Made by a program: the position numbers and the translations under genes
DNA from: Bacillus pseudomycoides
Lineage (GTDB): Bacteria > Bacillota > Bacilli > Bacillales > Bacillaceae_G
Direction: 5' to 3'
DNA length: 64,000 nt
Assembly (NCBI RefSeq): GCF_002551005.1
Contig: NZ_NVOY01000006.1
Location: 1 to 64,000, forward strand
Shown here: in pieces, positions 10,457-18,952 of the stretch
Numbering within the stretch: position 1 is the first letter of the stretch
Layout: the number at the start of each line of letters is the position of its first letter
Notes under the pieces: model-generated
Told to the model about the DNA's origin: nothing
The model's database searches: none
What the model saw: the letters and a program-made list of their open reading frames with translations, nothing else

Positions 10457-10734
10457 TTTATCCCGCATTAACAGGCAGTAAGCCCCCCATCTCAAGATTC
10501 AGAGAGACACATTGTCCAGCTCTAGCGGCTAGAATCTCCGGTCGTTTCGCCCCCTCGGACGAGGCAAAAAGCTCCTCTCTGTCGCGGGCGCGGGCGTCCT
10601 GCGATTCTGGGCGAGCCGCTTCCGCTTTTCTAAAGATGATAGGTTGGGGATAACTGCCCGTAAAAGCCCGATTGGACGGACTTTCCGTCAGTGGGGAATG
10701 AAGAAAACCCCTACTGACGGAAGTTTCACTTTAT
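10457..10734. repeat. bcr1-like repeat carrying a nested second repeat
   Basis: TTTAT-bounded element whose left part (to about 10509) and right part (from about 10632) match the 151-bp element at 57231-57381. About 122 bp of unrelated sequence sits between them. Confidence 0.72.
10510..10631. repeat. nested GC-rich Bacillaceae-type repeat
   Basis: Begins ATTGTCCAGCTCTAGCGGC and ends GCCGCTTCCGCTTTTCT. From memory these ends resemble a dispersed intergenic repeat common in Bacillus and Geobacillus. Far more GC-rich than its surroundings, and it interrupts the bcr1-like unit. Confidence 0.6.
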
Positions 10735-10745
10735 GTTATCTTACA

Positions 10746-11762
10746 TTATGATTCAATATCCAAACCAGGGTTTGCATTTAATGCTAACGTTGCCCTCTTT
10801 CCTTGCTCATATGCAATCGTACCAGCAGCAGCAATCATAGCAGCGTTATCTGTGCATAAGGATAACGGAGGAATGATAAGTTCAACATTTTTTTTCTTTG
10901 CAAACTCTTCCTCTAAGCGTGCCCGTAATCCTTTATTGGCTGCTACCCCACCAGCAAGAAGCACTTGCTTTACACCATATTCTTCTGTTGCTCTTATTGT
11001 TTTTGTTACTAATACATCAATTACACTTGCCTGGAAACTAGCAGCTAAATCTTCAGGTGCTAGTTCCTCCCCGCGCTGTTTTGCGTTATGCACAGTGTTA
11101 ATAACTGCGGATTTTAATCCACTGAAACTAAAATCATAAGAATCAGGTTCCAGCCATGCACGAGGCAAATCAATCGTAGGCTCTCCTTCATGCGCAAGAC
11201 GGTCAATATGAGGTCCACCTGGATACGGCAATGATAACGTACGCGCCACTTTGTCGTACGCTTCTCCTGCAGCATCATCTCGCGTTTCTCCAATTACTTC
11301 AAATGAACCATGCTCTTTCATATAAACAAGCTCTGTATGTCCACCCGATACAACGAGAGACAGCAATGGAAATTGTAGTTCTTGTACTAAACGATTCGCA
11401 TAAATATGTCCTGCGATATGATGCACACCAACTAAAGGAATATTGTGCGCAAAAGCTACTGCTTTTGCTGCATTCACCCCAATTAACAACGCTCCTACGA
11501 GGCCTGGTCCTTTCGTAACAGCAATTGCATCAATATCTTCAAGTGTCACTTTTGCTTCTTTTAACGCTTCTTCTAACACAACAGTTATTTGTTCAACATG
11601 GTGACGAGATGCAATTTCTGGAACAACTCCACCAAAACGTTTATGACTTTCAATTTGCGAAGCTACAACGTTCGCTAAAATATCTCGTCCATTTTTCACA
11701 ACCGCTACAGCCGTTTCATCACAGCTTGTTTCCATACCAAGAATAATTGTATCTTTTTTCAT
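10746..11762 (-). CDS. tsaD: tRNA N6-threonylcarbamoyladenosine transferase TsaD
   Basis: Transfers the threonylcarbamoyl group to A37 of ANN-decoding tRNAs, the final step of t6A synthesis, with TsaB and TsaE encoded upstream. The 338-residue protein has the ASKHA-fold start ([16 protein letters not shown]), metal-binding His115 and His119 in [15 protein letters not shown] near 144, and [10 protein letters not shown] near 274. The chosen ATG (11762) overlaps the rimI stop as TGATG; an ATG one codon earlier is equally open. Last gene of the tsaE-tsaB-rimI-tsaD operon. Confidence 0.93.
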   Translation of the reverse strand: MKKDTIILGMETSCDETAVAVVKNGRDILANVVASQIESHKRFGGVVPEIASRHHVEQITVVLEEALKEAKVTLEDIDAIAVTKGPGLVGALLIGVNAAKAVAFAHNIPLVGVHHIAGHIYANRLVQELQFPLLSLVVSGGHTELVYMKEHGSFEVIGETRDDAAGEAYDKVARTLSLPYPGGPHIDRLAHEGEPTIDLPRAWLEPDSYDFSFSGLKSAVINTVHNAKQRGEELAPEDLAASFQASVIDVLVTKTIRATEEYGVKQVLLAGGVAANKGLRARLEEEFAKKKNVELIIPPLSLCTDNAAMIAAAGTIAYEQGKRATLALNANPGLDIES

Positions 11763-12205
11763 CATAAGTTCACCCACATTACAAGACCATCTTCATAATT
11801 GTCTGTATAGTATCTTTTACGAATTCCGCCATTTTGAAAACCAAATTTTCGATATAACTTTTTCGCAACTTCATTTGAAACACGTACTTCAAGTGTCATC
11901 GTCTTTGCTCCAAAAGCTCTCGCTTTGTTCATTACCTCTTGTAATAACGCTACTCCAAGCTTTAGACCACGGTATTTAGGCAATATTGCAATGTTCGTGA
12001 TATGTGATTCATCAAGAATGATCCAAAGCCCGCAATAGCCTATAATTCCTTCCTCTGTTTCCAGCACAACGTAGTTCGCATACTCATTCATGTTTAATTC
12101 CCGTTCAAATGCTTCGGCAGTCCAAGGCGTCGTAAATGAAGATTCTTCAATCACAACAATTTGTGGTATGTCCTCTTCCTTCATATTTCTAAATGTAATA
12201 TTCAT
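11762..12205 (-). CDS. rimI: ribosomal protein S18-alanine N-acetyltransferase RimI
   Basis: A 147-residue GNAT acetyltransferase predicted to acetylate the N-terminal alanine of ribosomal protein S18. The acetyl-CoA loop is degenerate around [13 protein letters not shown] (about residues 80-92), followed by the typical [15 protein letters not shown] substrate helix. It lies between tsaB (11-bp gap) and tsaD (1-bp overlap), the standard Bacillus arrangement. The operon context makes RimI a much better call than a generic GNAT. Confidence 0.88.
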   Translation of the reverse strand: MNITFRNMKEEDIPQIVVIEESSFTTPWTAEAFERELNMNEYANYVVLETEEGIIGYCGLWIILDESHITNIAILPKYRGLKLGVALLQEVMNKARAFGAKTMTLEVRVSNEVAKKLYRKFGFQNGGIRKRYYTDNYEDGLVMWVNL

Positions 12206-12216
12206 TTATAAGACTC

Positions 12217-12909
12217 CTACTTATTTTGACTTTCTAACCATTTTGCCTCTGCTTCTGCTAAACGAAGATAACTTGGTACAAATGTATGCACGGATTGCTC
12301 TTCTTTCTGTAAGCCTAAGAAAGCTAATTCACTTGGACGTGGATTATGTTTCGTCGGCGCAGCAAATACAGCTTGATCTCCTAACTGTTCTACAATTGTA
12401 TCTTTATGCTGCTCTACATCGTTTCCGATAAATAAAATAGGTTGCCCCATCTCTTTTAACATTTGCAGCCAATCAACAATGAGAACAATACGATCTTCTT
12501 TCACAACTTGTAATGCTTGTTCCCTATATGTATATAATCCTGTATAAATTTGCTGACGACGGCCATCAAATAATGGGCAAATGTATCCTGGGAAATTGAT
12601 TCCGTTTGCTGCTAGTACTTCTAAGCTCGATACACCGACAATTGGAATTTGCAGTGACCAAGCCAATGTTTTCGCTACTGTCACACCAATACGAACACCT
12701 GTATAAGAGCCCGGACCAGCCGCTACAACAATTTTATTTAATTCTTTTGGTTTTACATTACATTCTTTTAAAAGTTGCTCTACTGCTGGCATCAAACGTA
12801 CAGAATGGTTTTTTGTTAAATTTGTAATGATCTCTCCTACAACAGTATTTCCATCAATAAGAGAAACTCCCATTACATAGTTAGAAGTATCAATTGCTAG
12901 TACTTTCAT
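12217..12909 (-). CDS. tsaB: t6A biosynthesis protein TsaB
   Basis: A 230-residue ASKHA-fold partner of TsaD, starting MKVLAIDTSNYVMGVSL with VVAAGPGSYTGVRIGV near residue 65, a hallmark of TsaB. It lacks the metal-binding histidines of TsaD, as expected for the non-catalytic scaffold. The ATG at 12909 follows GAGGAGC by 9 bp; a GTG 18 bp upstream is part of that region. It overlaps the 3' end of tsaE by 20 bp, implying coupled translation. Confidence 0.91.
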   Translation of the reverse strand: MKVLAIDTSNYVMGVSLIDGNTVVGEIITNLTKNHSVRLMPAVEQLLKECNVKPKELNKIVVAAGPGSYTGVRIGVTVAKTLAWSLQIPIVGVSSLEVLAANGINFPGYICPLFDGRRQQIYTGLYTYREQALQVVKEDRIVLIVDWLQMLKEMGQPILFIGNDVEQHKDTIVEQLGDQAVFAAPTKHNPRPSELAFLGLQKEEQSVHTFVPSYLRLAEAEAKWLESQNK

Positions 12910-13363
12910 TTTGTAATAGCTCCTCACATAATCTAATATAACGTTCTCCGCTCGGCTCTAATACAATTTTCCTTGTACTATCTCCCTCGTGGAATAAACT
13001 AATTTTTAAAAGTGAAGGTGGTAAGAAAGCCTCTATTAAATGGGCCCACTCCACCACTGTTACACCTTCACCATAAAAATATTCATCAAAACCTAAATCT
13101 TCTTCGCTCTCTGCTAGACGGTATACATCCATATGATACAGCGGTAATCGTCCTTTGTATTCTTTAATAATATTGAAAGTTGGGCTATTTACAACACGTT
13201 TTACACCAAGACCTTTTGCAAGACCTTTTGTAAATGTTGTCTTACCTGCACCTAAATCCCCTTCTAAAATCAAAACATCCTGCGCCTCAACTAATTGTCC
13301 AAGCTTTTCTGATAAATTCTGCGTTTCTTCTGAAGACATTGTCGTTATTTCATATTTATTCAA
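12890..13363 (-). CDS. tsaE: t6A biosynthesis ATPase TsaE
   Basis: A 157-residue P-loop ATPase of the t6A machinery with Walker A GDLGAGKTTFTKG near residue 37 and the family motif SPTFNIIKEY. YHMDVYRL and VEWAH follow at normal positions. The TTG at 13363 is preferred because AGGTGA lies 5-6 bp upstream; the GTG at 13372 sits inside that ribosome site. It is the first gene of the operon. Confidence 0.9.
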   Translation of the reverse strand: MNKYEITTMSSEETQNLSEKLGQLVEAQDVLILEGDLGAGKTTFTKGLAKGLGVKRVVNSPTFNIIKEYKGRLPLYHMDVYRLAESEEDLGFDEYFYGEGVTVVEWAHLIEAFLPPSLLKISLFHEGDSTRKIVLEPSGERYIRLCEELLQNESTSN

Positions 13364-13443
13364 AGGTTTCACCTACCTTACTGTTAGTATTCTCTGCTCT
13401 TTATTATACAGATTTTTTATTTTTGTTTCAGTTTTAAATATAT

Positions 13444-13472
13444 AAAAAAAGACCTTAGGAGTTGTCCTAAGG
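13444..13472 (-). terminator. second terminator after the tRNA cluster
   Basis: CCTTAGGA/TCCTAAGG stem with a run of seven T on the minus strand, 75 bp beyond the tRNA terminator at 13511. It lies upstream of tsaE, so it probably shields that operon from tRNA read-through. Confidence 0.7.
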
Positions 13473-13510
13473 ATAAGATTGACTGTCTTATAAGTTTAAT
13501 TAGAGTAAAT

Positions 13511-13537
13511 AAAAAAACACGAAACATATTGTTTCGT
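13511..13537 (-). terminator. terminator of the tRNA operon
   Basis: ACGAAAC/GTTTCGT hairpin followed by GTTTTTTTATTT on the minus strand, directly after tRNA-Asp. Confidence 0.8.
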
Positions 13538-13549
13538 TCTTTATATAAA

Positions 13550-13625
13550 TGGCGGTCCCGACCGGGGTCGAACCGGCGATCTCCTGCGTGACAGGCAGGC
13601 ATGTTAACCACTACACCACGGGACC
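13550..13625 (-). tRNA. tRNA-Asp (GTC)
   Basis: 76 nt with encoded CCA. Acceptor arms GGTCCCG/CGGGACC, D-arm GTGTAGTGGTTAACA, anticodon GTC in CCTGTCACG, T-arm GGTTCGACCCC. Confidence 0.97.
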
Positions 13626-13628
13626 ATT

Positions 13629-13705
<77 letters not shown>

Positions 13706-13728
13706 ACGACAATACTTATAATTTTATA

Positions 13729-13804
13729 TGGTGGAGGATGACGGGATCGAACCGCCGACCCCCTGCTTGTAAGGCAGGTGCTCTCCCAGCTGAGCTAATC
13801 CTCC
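13729..13804 (-). tRNA. tRNA-Val (TAC)
   Basis: 76 nt with encoded CCA. Acceptor arms GGAGGAT/ATCCTCC, anticodon TAC in GCCTTACAAGC, T-arm GGTTCGATCCC. Confidence 0.96.
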
Positions 13805-13808
13805 GAAG

Positions 13809-13883
13809 TGGTGACCCGTACGGGATTCGAACCCGTGTTACCGCCGTGAAAGGGCGGTGTCTTAACCACTTGACCAACGGGCC
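13809..13883 (-). tRNA. tRNA-Glu (TTC)
   Basis: 75 nt with encoded CCA. Acceptor arms GGCCCGT/ACGGGTC, anticodon TTC in GCCCTTTCACGG, T-arm GGGTTCGAATCCC. Confidence 0.96.
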
Positions 13884-13890
13884 AAAATTA

Positions 13891-13981
13891 TGGCAGAGAA
13901 GAAGGGATTCGAACCCTCGCACCGCGTAAGCGATCTACTCCCTTAGCAGGGGAGCCCCTTGAGCCACTTGGGTACTTCTCT
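13891..13981 (-). tRNA. tRNA-Ser (GCT)
   Basis: 91 nt with encoded CCA and a long variable arm, as expected for serine. Acceptor arms AGAGAAG/CTTCTCT, anticodon GCT in CCTGCTAAGG. Confidence 0.96.
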
Positions 13982-13989
13982 ATACTATA

Positions 13990-14064
13990 TGGCTCCGCAG
14001 GTAGGACTCGAACCTACGACCGATCGGTTAACAGCCGATAGCTCTACCACTGAGCTACTGCGGA
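13990..14064 (-). tRNA. tRNA-Asn (GTT)
   Basis: 75 nt with encoded CCA. Acceptor arms TCCGCAG/CTGCGGA, anticodon GTT in GGCTGTTAACC. First gene of the six-tRNA transcript (Asn-Ser-Glu-Val-fMet-Asp). Confidence 0.96.
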
Positions 14065-14082
14065 ATATTTAAGACAATTTAT

Positions 14083-14111
14083 ATCTTATAAAAATTCATT
14101 TTCTAAGTCAA
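14083..14111 (-). promoter_or_regulatory. promoter of the tRNA cluster
   Basis: Minus strand TTGACT (14106-14111), 17-bp spacer, TAAGAT (14083-14088), 19 bp upstream of tRNA-Asn. Confidence 0.7.
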
Positions 14112-14187
14112 GCGCTTCCTACAATATTCTGTAGTGGCGTGACATGTTTATACTATACTGGATTGTTTTTTTAGTGTCAAGGAGTTT

Positions 14188-14634
14188 TTAAACCTGCTTC
14201 AATTTACCTTTACACTTTCCGCATACATACCGAATCGTATTCACTTTACGCCTTCTTACATATTGAAAATGACACGTTATACATTCATACATATATTGTT
14301 TTATCTCTACTTGTCTTCCTGCAATTCTTTTACAAAACCGCGGTGCATTTACCTTCTTTAATAATTCACGAAAATCTTTATCTCGATGTTGATACCCTTT
14401 CCCCATAAGATGCAAATGATAATGACACAACTCATGTTTAATTACTTCAATTAATTCCTTCTCCCCATACGCTACATAATAATGATAATTTAGTTCTATA
14501 TTATGAGTACTTAATATATATCGCCCACCTGTCGTACGTAACCGTTTATTAAACATCGCCTTATGCAAAAAAGGTCTCACAAAATATTTTATCGATACTT
14601 TCTCCACCAATCTCTGAATATCTACTTCATGCAT
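14188..14634 (-). CDS. SprT-like zinc-binding protein
   Basis: A 148-residue SprT-family protein (B. subtilis YdcK type). The HELCHYH motif near residue 66 is a zinc metallopeptidase signature, followed by a distal HRDKDF, and two CxxC pairs (ECITC near 116, CGKCKG near 138) form a zinc ribbon. Proteolytic activity is inferred from the motif only; no substrate is known for the Bacillus members. It is divergent from cmpA, the B. subtilis arrangement. Confidence 0.85.
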   Translation of the reverse strand: MHEVDIQRLVEKVSIKYFVRPFLHKAMFNKRLRTTGGRYILSTHNIELNYHYYVAYGEKELIEVIKHELCHYHLHLMGKGYQHRDKDFRELLKKVNAPRFCKRIAGRQVEIKQYMYECITCHFQYVRRRKVNTIRYVCGKCKGKLKQV

Positions 14635-14741
14635 CCTTATCTCCCCTACCCATTAAAATAAATCTACACGTCTCGTTTGTCTCATGCATACATTAAATAG
14701 TACATATACCCATCCTCATTCTTGCAAAAGGAGGGATTCAT

Positions 14742-14855
14742 ATGCCAGCATGGCTTCGCAAACAAATGCGGCGTGCTTATTATGAAAAAAACCGCTATCA
14801 AATCAAATTACTTAACGAATGCTGGTTTTTTTATAAAAAAAAGCAACATCCCTAA
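14742..14855 (+). CDS. cmpA: cortex morphogenetic protein CmpA
   Basis: A 37-residue ORF starting MPAWLRKQMRRAYYEKN with the family core YQIKLLNECWFFY. In B. subtilis CmpA is a small sporulation factor that takes part in quality control of spore envelope assembly, together with ClpXP and SpoIVA. A strong AAAGGAGG lies 6 bp before the ATG. Position between sprT and tex matches B. subtilis. Too short for most gene finders. A weak hairpin (GGGA/TCCC, 14863-14890) with TTTT follows as a possible terminator. Confidence 0.9.
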   Translation: MPAWLRKQMRRAYYEKNRYQIKLLNECWFFYKKKQHP

Positions 14856-14946
14856 TAAACAAAGGGAATGGATCAATATTCCACTCCCTTTTCATTCAAC
14901 TACCAATAAATTTGCCCATGGGCGTGGCACCCAATCATTTATTTTT

Positions 14947-17118
14947 TCAACCTTCTAACGGTAACATAGATAAGGCAACGCGTCCTTTTTTCATATCAAC
15001 CGCATCGACCCACACTTTTACAATTTGTCCAACAGACACAATATCTAATGGATGTTTTACAAACTGCTTACTCATTTTCGAAATATGAACTAGTCCATCT
15101 TGTTTTACACCAACATCAACAAAAGCACCAAAATCAACAACATTTCGAACTGTGCCTTCCAATTCCATACCGCGTTTTAAATCTTCTAGTTTTAAGATAC
15201 CTTTTTTAAGAAGCGGTTTTGGTAATTCATCACGCAGGTCTCGCTCCGGACGAATAAGGGCATCAATAATATCTCGCAGCGTAGGTTCGCCAATGTTTGT
15301 CTGCTCTGATAACGAAGAAATTTCTACTTCCTCTAAGCTTTTTTGCAAATGAGGTTGTCCTACATCTGTAATAGATAATCCTAAACTTTTCAATAACAAT
15401 TCCACATTCTTATATTGCTCTGGATGAATGCTTGTTCGATCAAGCGGATTCTCACCTTCTAAAACTCGTAAAAATCCGATGCATTGTTCATATGTCTTTG
15501 CACCTAATCGCGGTATATCTTTCAGTTCAGCACGTTTCGTAAACTTCCCGCTCTCTTCACGTTTTTTCACAATGTTTTTCGCAACTGTTTTCGATAAACC
15601 AGAAACATATTGTAATAAGGAAACAGAAGCCGTATTTACGTTCACCCCAACTTGGTTTACAGCTGTTTCAACAACAAATGTCAATGATTCATTCAATCGT
15701 TTTTGCGATACATCATGTTGGTATTGTCCTACCCCAACAGACTTCGGATCAATCTTTACTAATTCTGCAAGCGGATCTTGCAAACGTCTTCCGATAGAAA
15801 CTGCGCTTCTTTCTTCAACTTGCAAATTTGGAAACTCTTCTCTCGCTAATTCTGATGCGGAATACACACTCGCACCTGCTTCATTGACAATAATATAAAA
15901 CACATCATGCACAGCCGCTTGTAGCACATCTACTACAAATTCTTCCGTTTCACGAGAAGCCGTACCATTGCCAATTGCAATTACTTCTACTTCATACTTT
16001 TCTAAAATTGAAATACATTTCTTTTTCGCTTCTTCATATTTCTTAACAGGCGGATGCGGATAGATAACATCGATATGAAGCACTTTCCCCGTATCATCTA
16101 CAACTGACAGTTTGCATCCTGTACGATAAGCCGGATCTACAGCCAATACTACTTTCCCCTTCATCGGTGGCTGTAACAATAAATTCCGTAAGTTCTCTGA
16201 AAAAATATGAATTGCTTGTTCTTCTGCTATTTCTGTTAGCTCTTTACGAATTTCTCTTTCAATAGACGGTTGAATTAAACGCTTATAACCATCTTCGGTT
16301 GCTTCTTGTACATAATTCGTACTTGGCGCGATTGAATTTTGAATTACTTTTTTATGTAAAAATTGAAGAATTTCTTCAACCGGAGGAGCAATTGTTATTT
16401 TTAAAATTTCTTCTTTTTCACCACGATTCATAGCCAATACACGGTGAGGAACAACCTTTTGCAGTGGTTCTTCATAGCTGTAATACATTTCATATACATT
16501 CTTTTCGTCTTTTTCTTCATCTTTTACAACTGCTGAAATTATTCCTTTTCTAAAGGTAGTATTGCGAATCCAACTCCGATAAGACGCTTCATCAGATACA
16601 TATTCTGCAATAATGTCTTTTGCACCCTGTAGCGCTTCTTCTGGCGACTGGACTTCTTTTTCCTCATTTACGAACGCTTTTGCTTTTTCTAGCACATCAC
16701 CCTTCGCAAACGTTAACAGCCAATCTGCTAAAGGTTCTAATCCCTTCTCTTTCGCAATTGTTGCTTTTGTTCTTCGTTTTTCTTTATATGGACGATATAA
16801 ATCCTCGACCTCTTGTAGTTTTGTTGCAGATGTAATGTTACGACGCAATTCTTCTGTAAGCTTTCCCTTCTCATGAATTAAACGCAACACTTCTTCTTTA
16901 CGATTTTCAAGCTGAGTGATATATTGCCATCTTTCTAAAATCGAGCGAATTTGCACTTCGTCTAATGAGTTTGTCCATTCTTTTCGATAACGAGCAATAA
17001 AAGGGACTGTATTCCCTTCCTCTGTTAACTGAATAACATGACGAACTTGCTTCTCTGAAAAATTCAATTCTTTCGCTAACATTTTCATTAACCCTTGACG
17101 GTTATCTACCATTTCCAT
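14947..17118 (-). CDS. tex: Tex-family transcription accessory protein (RNA binding)
   Basis: About 723 residues, the Tex/YhgF architecture: N-terminal helical region, YqgF-like RNase H fold (AVDPAYRTGCKLSVVD near 335), helix-hairpin-helix region (VNTASVSLLQYVSGLSKTVAKNIV near 500) and a C-terminal S1 domain (GMELEGTVRNVVDFGAFVDVGV...) ending near VALSML. The family binds RNA and affects transcription or translation fidelity; the exact role in Bacillus is not settled. The start is uncertain: ATG at 17118 gives the common MEMVDNRQG N-terminus but is 11 bp from GGAGG, while a TTG at 17124 is better spaced. Confidence 0.88.
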   Translation of the reverse strand: MEMVDNRQGLMKMLAKELNFSEKQVRHVIQLTEEGNTVPFIARYRKEWTNSLDEVQIRSILERWQYITQLENRKEEVLRLIHEKGKLTEELRRNITSATKLQEVEDLYRPYKEKRRTKATIAKEKGLEPLADWLLTFAKGDVLEKAKAFVNEEKEVQSPEEALQGAKDIIAEYVSDEASYRSWIRNTTFRKGIISAVVKDEEKDEKNVYEMYYSYEEPLQKVVPHRVLAMNRGEKEEILKITIAPPVEEILQFLHKKVIQNSIAPSTNYVQEATEDGYKRLIQPSIEREIRKELTEIAEEQAIHIFSENLRNLLLQPPMKGKVVLAVDPAYRTGCKLSVVDDTGKVLHIDVIYPHPPVKKYEEAKKKCISILEKYEVEVIAIGNGTASRETEEFVVDVLQAAVHDVFYIIVNEAGASVYSASELAREEFPNLQVEERSAVSIGRRLQDPLAELVKIDPKSVGVGQYQHDVSQKRLNESLTFVVETAVNQVGVNVNTASVSLLQYVSGLSKTVAKNIVKKREESGKFTKRAELKDIPRLGAKTYEQCIGFLRVLEGENPLDRTSIHPEQYKNVELLLKSLGLSITDVGQPHLQKSLEEVEISSLSEQTNIGEPTLRDIIDALIRPERDLRDELPKPLLKKGILKLEDLKRGMELEGTVRNVVDFGAFVDVGVKQDGLVHISKMSKQFVKHPLDIVSVGQIVKVWVDAVDMKKGRVALSMLPLEG

Positions 17119-17143
17119 TTGCAACAAAACCTCCTTCAATAAT

Positions 17144-17174
17144 AAAAAAAGTTGCTCTTACAAGAGAGCAACTT
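17144..17174 (-). terminator. terminator of the ndoAI-ndoA operon
   Basis: GTTGCTCT/AGAGCAAC stem followed by seven T on the minus strand, just before tex. Confidence 0.8.
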
Positions 17175-17184
17175 CAACGTTGAA

Positions 17185-17535
17185 CTAAAAATCTATCAGT
17201 CCTAAACTAATTTGCAGAGCTTCATCTACACGATTCATCATCAGATCGTCTAACTGAGTGATTTTGTCCGTTAAGCGCTGCTTATCGATTGTTCGAATCT
17301 GTTCGAGCAAGATAACCGAATCTCTCTCAAATCCATACTTTTTTGCATCGATTTCCACATGGGTGGGCAATTTTGCTTTCTGAATCTGCGCAGTAATGGC
17401 CGCCACAATTACAGTAGGACTAAAGCGATTCCCAATGTCATTTTGAATGACAAGAACCGGACGAACGCCTCCTTGCTCAGAACCAACAACTGGGGAAAGG
17501 TCTGCAAAATACACGTCGCCGCGTTTTACAATCAA
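17185..17535 (-). CDS. ndoA: endoribonuclease toxin EndoA (MazF family)
   Basis: A 116-residue sequence-specific mRNA interferase, starting [16 protein letters not shown]. Arg25 in [12 protein letters not shown] and Thr48 in AAITAQ are the catalytic residues of B. subtilis EndoA (UACAU cleavage in that species). It starts with TTG after a GGGGGG tract. The start lies 4 bp after the stop of the antitoxin gene, so the two are coupled. Length and sequence look fully intact. Confidence 0.95.
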   Translation of the reverse strand: MIVKRGDVYFADLSPVVGSEQGGVRPVLVIQNDIGNRFSPTVIVAAITAQIQKAKLPTHVEIDAKKYGFERDSVILLEQIRTIDKQRLTDKITQLDDLMMNRVDEALQISLGLIDF

Positions 17536-17539
17536 AAGA

Positions 17540-17827
17540 TTACCCCCCGCTAACTAAGCGTTCTACTGTATGAGCTGCTTCATACTCTGCTAAGAAAGCT
17601 TCAGATGCAATACCAAGATTGATTTTTCCCATTTCAATGTACCCACGTCTCATTGATTCATGCTGGTAGCGCTTCTTCGTTTTATGTTGGCGCAATAGCA
17701 ATTGTGTTGCCTGGCAAATAAGTTCATGGCGATTCTTATTCTCTTGTTTTCCAATTCCGTCTAATTCTGTTACCACTTGTTTTGGCAACCGAACAACGAT
17801 TTCAGTAGTTACACTTGATTCGGACAC
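17540..17827 (-). CDS. ndoAI: antitoxin EndoAI (ribbon-helix-helix)
   Basis: A 95-residue antitoxin. The N-terminal 45 residues ([33 protein letters not shown]) read as a ribbon-helix-helix DNA-binding fold, and the C-terminal part should wrap the EndoA dimer. It is upstream of the toxin gene and downstream of alr, as in B. subtilis. It would neutralise EndoA and probably autoregulates the pair. Confidence 0.93.
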   Translation of the reverse strand: MSESSVTTEIVVRLPKQVVTELDGIGKQENKNRHELICQATQLLLRQHKTKKRYQHESMRRGYIEMGKINLGIASEAFLAEYEAAHTVERLVSGG

Positions 17828-18063
17828 AAAAATACACCTCCACCGTCAACTACACACACATATATGACACCTATTGTAATAATACCATTGTATAGGGCCT
17901 GTTGCAAAGACTTCCTAATGTCTTGTTTTATGTTTTCCAACTTGGAAATAAAACATTCATTTCCCTATATTTTTCTTTGTTATTCTTCTAAAGCGAGTTT
18001 CTCAAATTACCATCTAGTAAAAAACATTATTATAAACGTACATTTAAACCTCAGAAGCCCCTC

Positions 18064-18794
18064 CTATATATCATGCAAATAATTTACCACCTCTACAACT
18101 TTTCCATTTTATATATATACGCGTGGAACACGAAACCCAATTGTTGCAATCACTTCATAATTAATTGTCCCTAAATACTCCGCAACCTCTGTAGCACTAA
18201 TATACCGATCGTCTTGTCTTCCAATTATAGTGACCTTTGTCCCAGGCGATACCTCATATGGCATACGAAGCATTAGCATATCCATTGTAATTCTCCCCAC
18301 AATTGGCACTCTTATACCATTTACAAGAATTTCAAACCCTTGCAACCTCCGCAACCAACCATCAGCATATCCAACAGGCAACGTAGCAATCCATTCTTCT
18401 TTTTTCGTTCGATAAGTGGCGCTATAACTAATCCCATCACCTTTTTCGCTATTTCTATCCACTCTTTTTGAAATACAGTTAATGTAACGTCATTCTCCGC
18501 TGCCACGTTAACATCTTCCGGACGTGAAGGTCCTAATACTAAAATAGGAGATTTAATTCCAGCTCTCCTCAAAACCAAAGCTTCATCTAAAAAAGCAACA
18601 GCTAACCTTGTTGCCCCCGCCGCTAATGCTGTATTTGCAACCTGCACTGATCCATGACCATATGCATTTACTTTCATAACAGCAAAAATCTCTACGTCTT
18701 TAGGGATAATAGACTTAATACGAGTTACATTCTCATAAATCGCATCTAAATTTACCCAGGCCCACGTATCACGATAAAATGGCGATTTCTCCAT
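18064..18794 (-). pseudogene. alr: alanine racemase gene, broken (deletion, frameshift and nonsense codon)
   Basis: The N-terminal part (18794 to about 18450) is a normal PLP-dependent alanine racemase start, including Lys41 in [13 protein letters not shown]. At EWIEIAKK the frame shifts directly into [12 protein letters not shown], which normally lies some 160 residues later. The central barrel part, including the catalytic tyrosine region, is deleted and the two halves are out of frame. The C-terminal half has a TAA at 18109-18111 after FRVPRVYI; translation past it continues NGKVVEVVNYL to a stop at 18064, so a former sense codon mutated. A full-length protein would be near 389 residues. 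No function can remain. Location before ndoAI matches intact alr in relatives. Confidence 0.93.
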
Positions 18795-18911
18795 CTAGAA
18801 AAAACACTTCCTTTATACGATATGCAAAGCTTATTCTTTTATATTCACTTTTTTCTCACCTTTATTTCATCAGATTACATAAACATTTTTATCAATACAC
18901 GAAAACGTGCT

Positions 18912-18943
18912 AAAAAACGTGGTGTCCACTGTAGTCACCACGT
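18912..18943 (-). terminator. terminator of the YdcC-like lipoprotein gene
   Basis: ACGTGGTG/CACCACGT stem followed by TTTTTTA on the minus strand. Confidence 0.75.
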
Positions 18944-18952
18944 CTTAGTCGT

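Noticed and set aside
14860-14940. Additional small gene between cmpA and tex
   Set aside because: Only a weak hairpin and the tex stop region; no start with a ribosome site.
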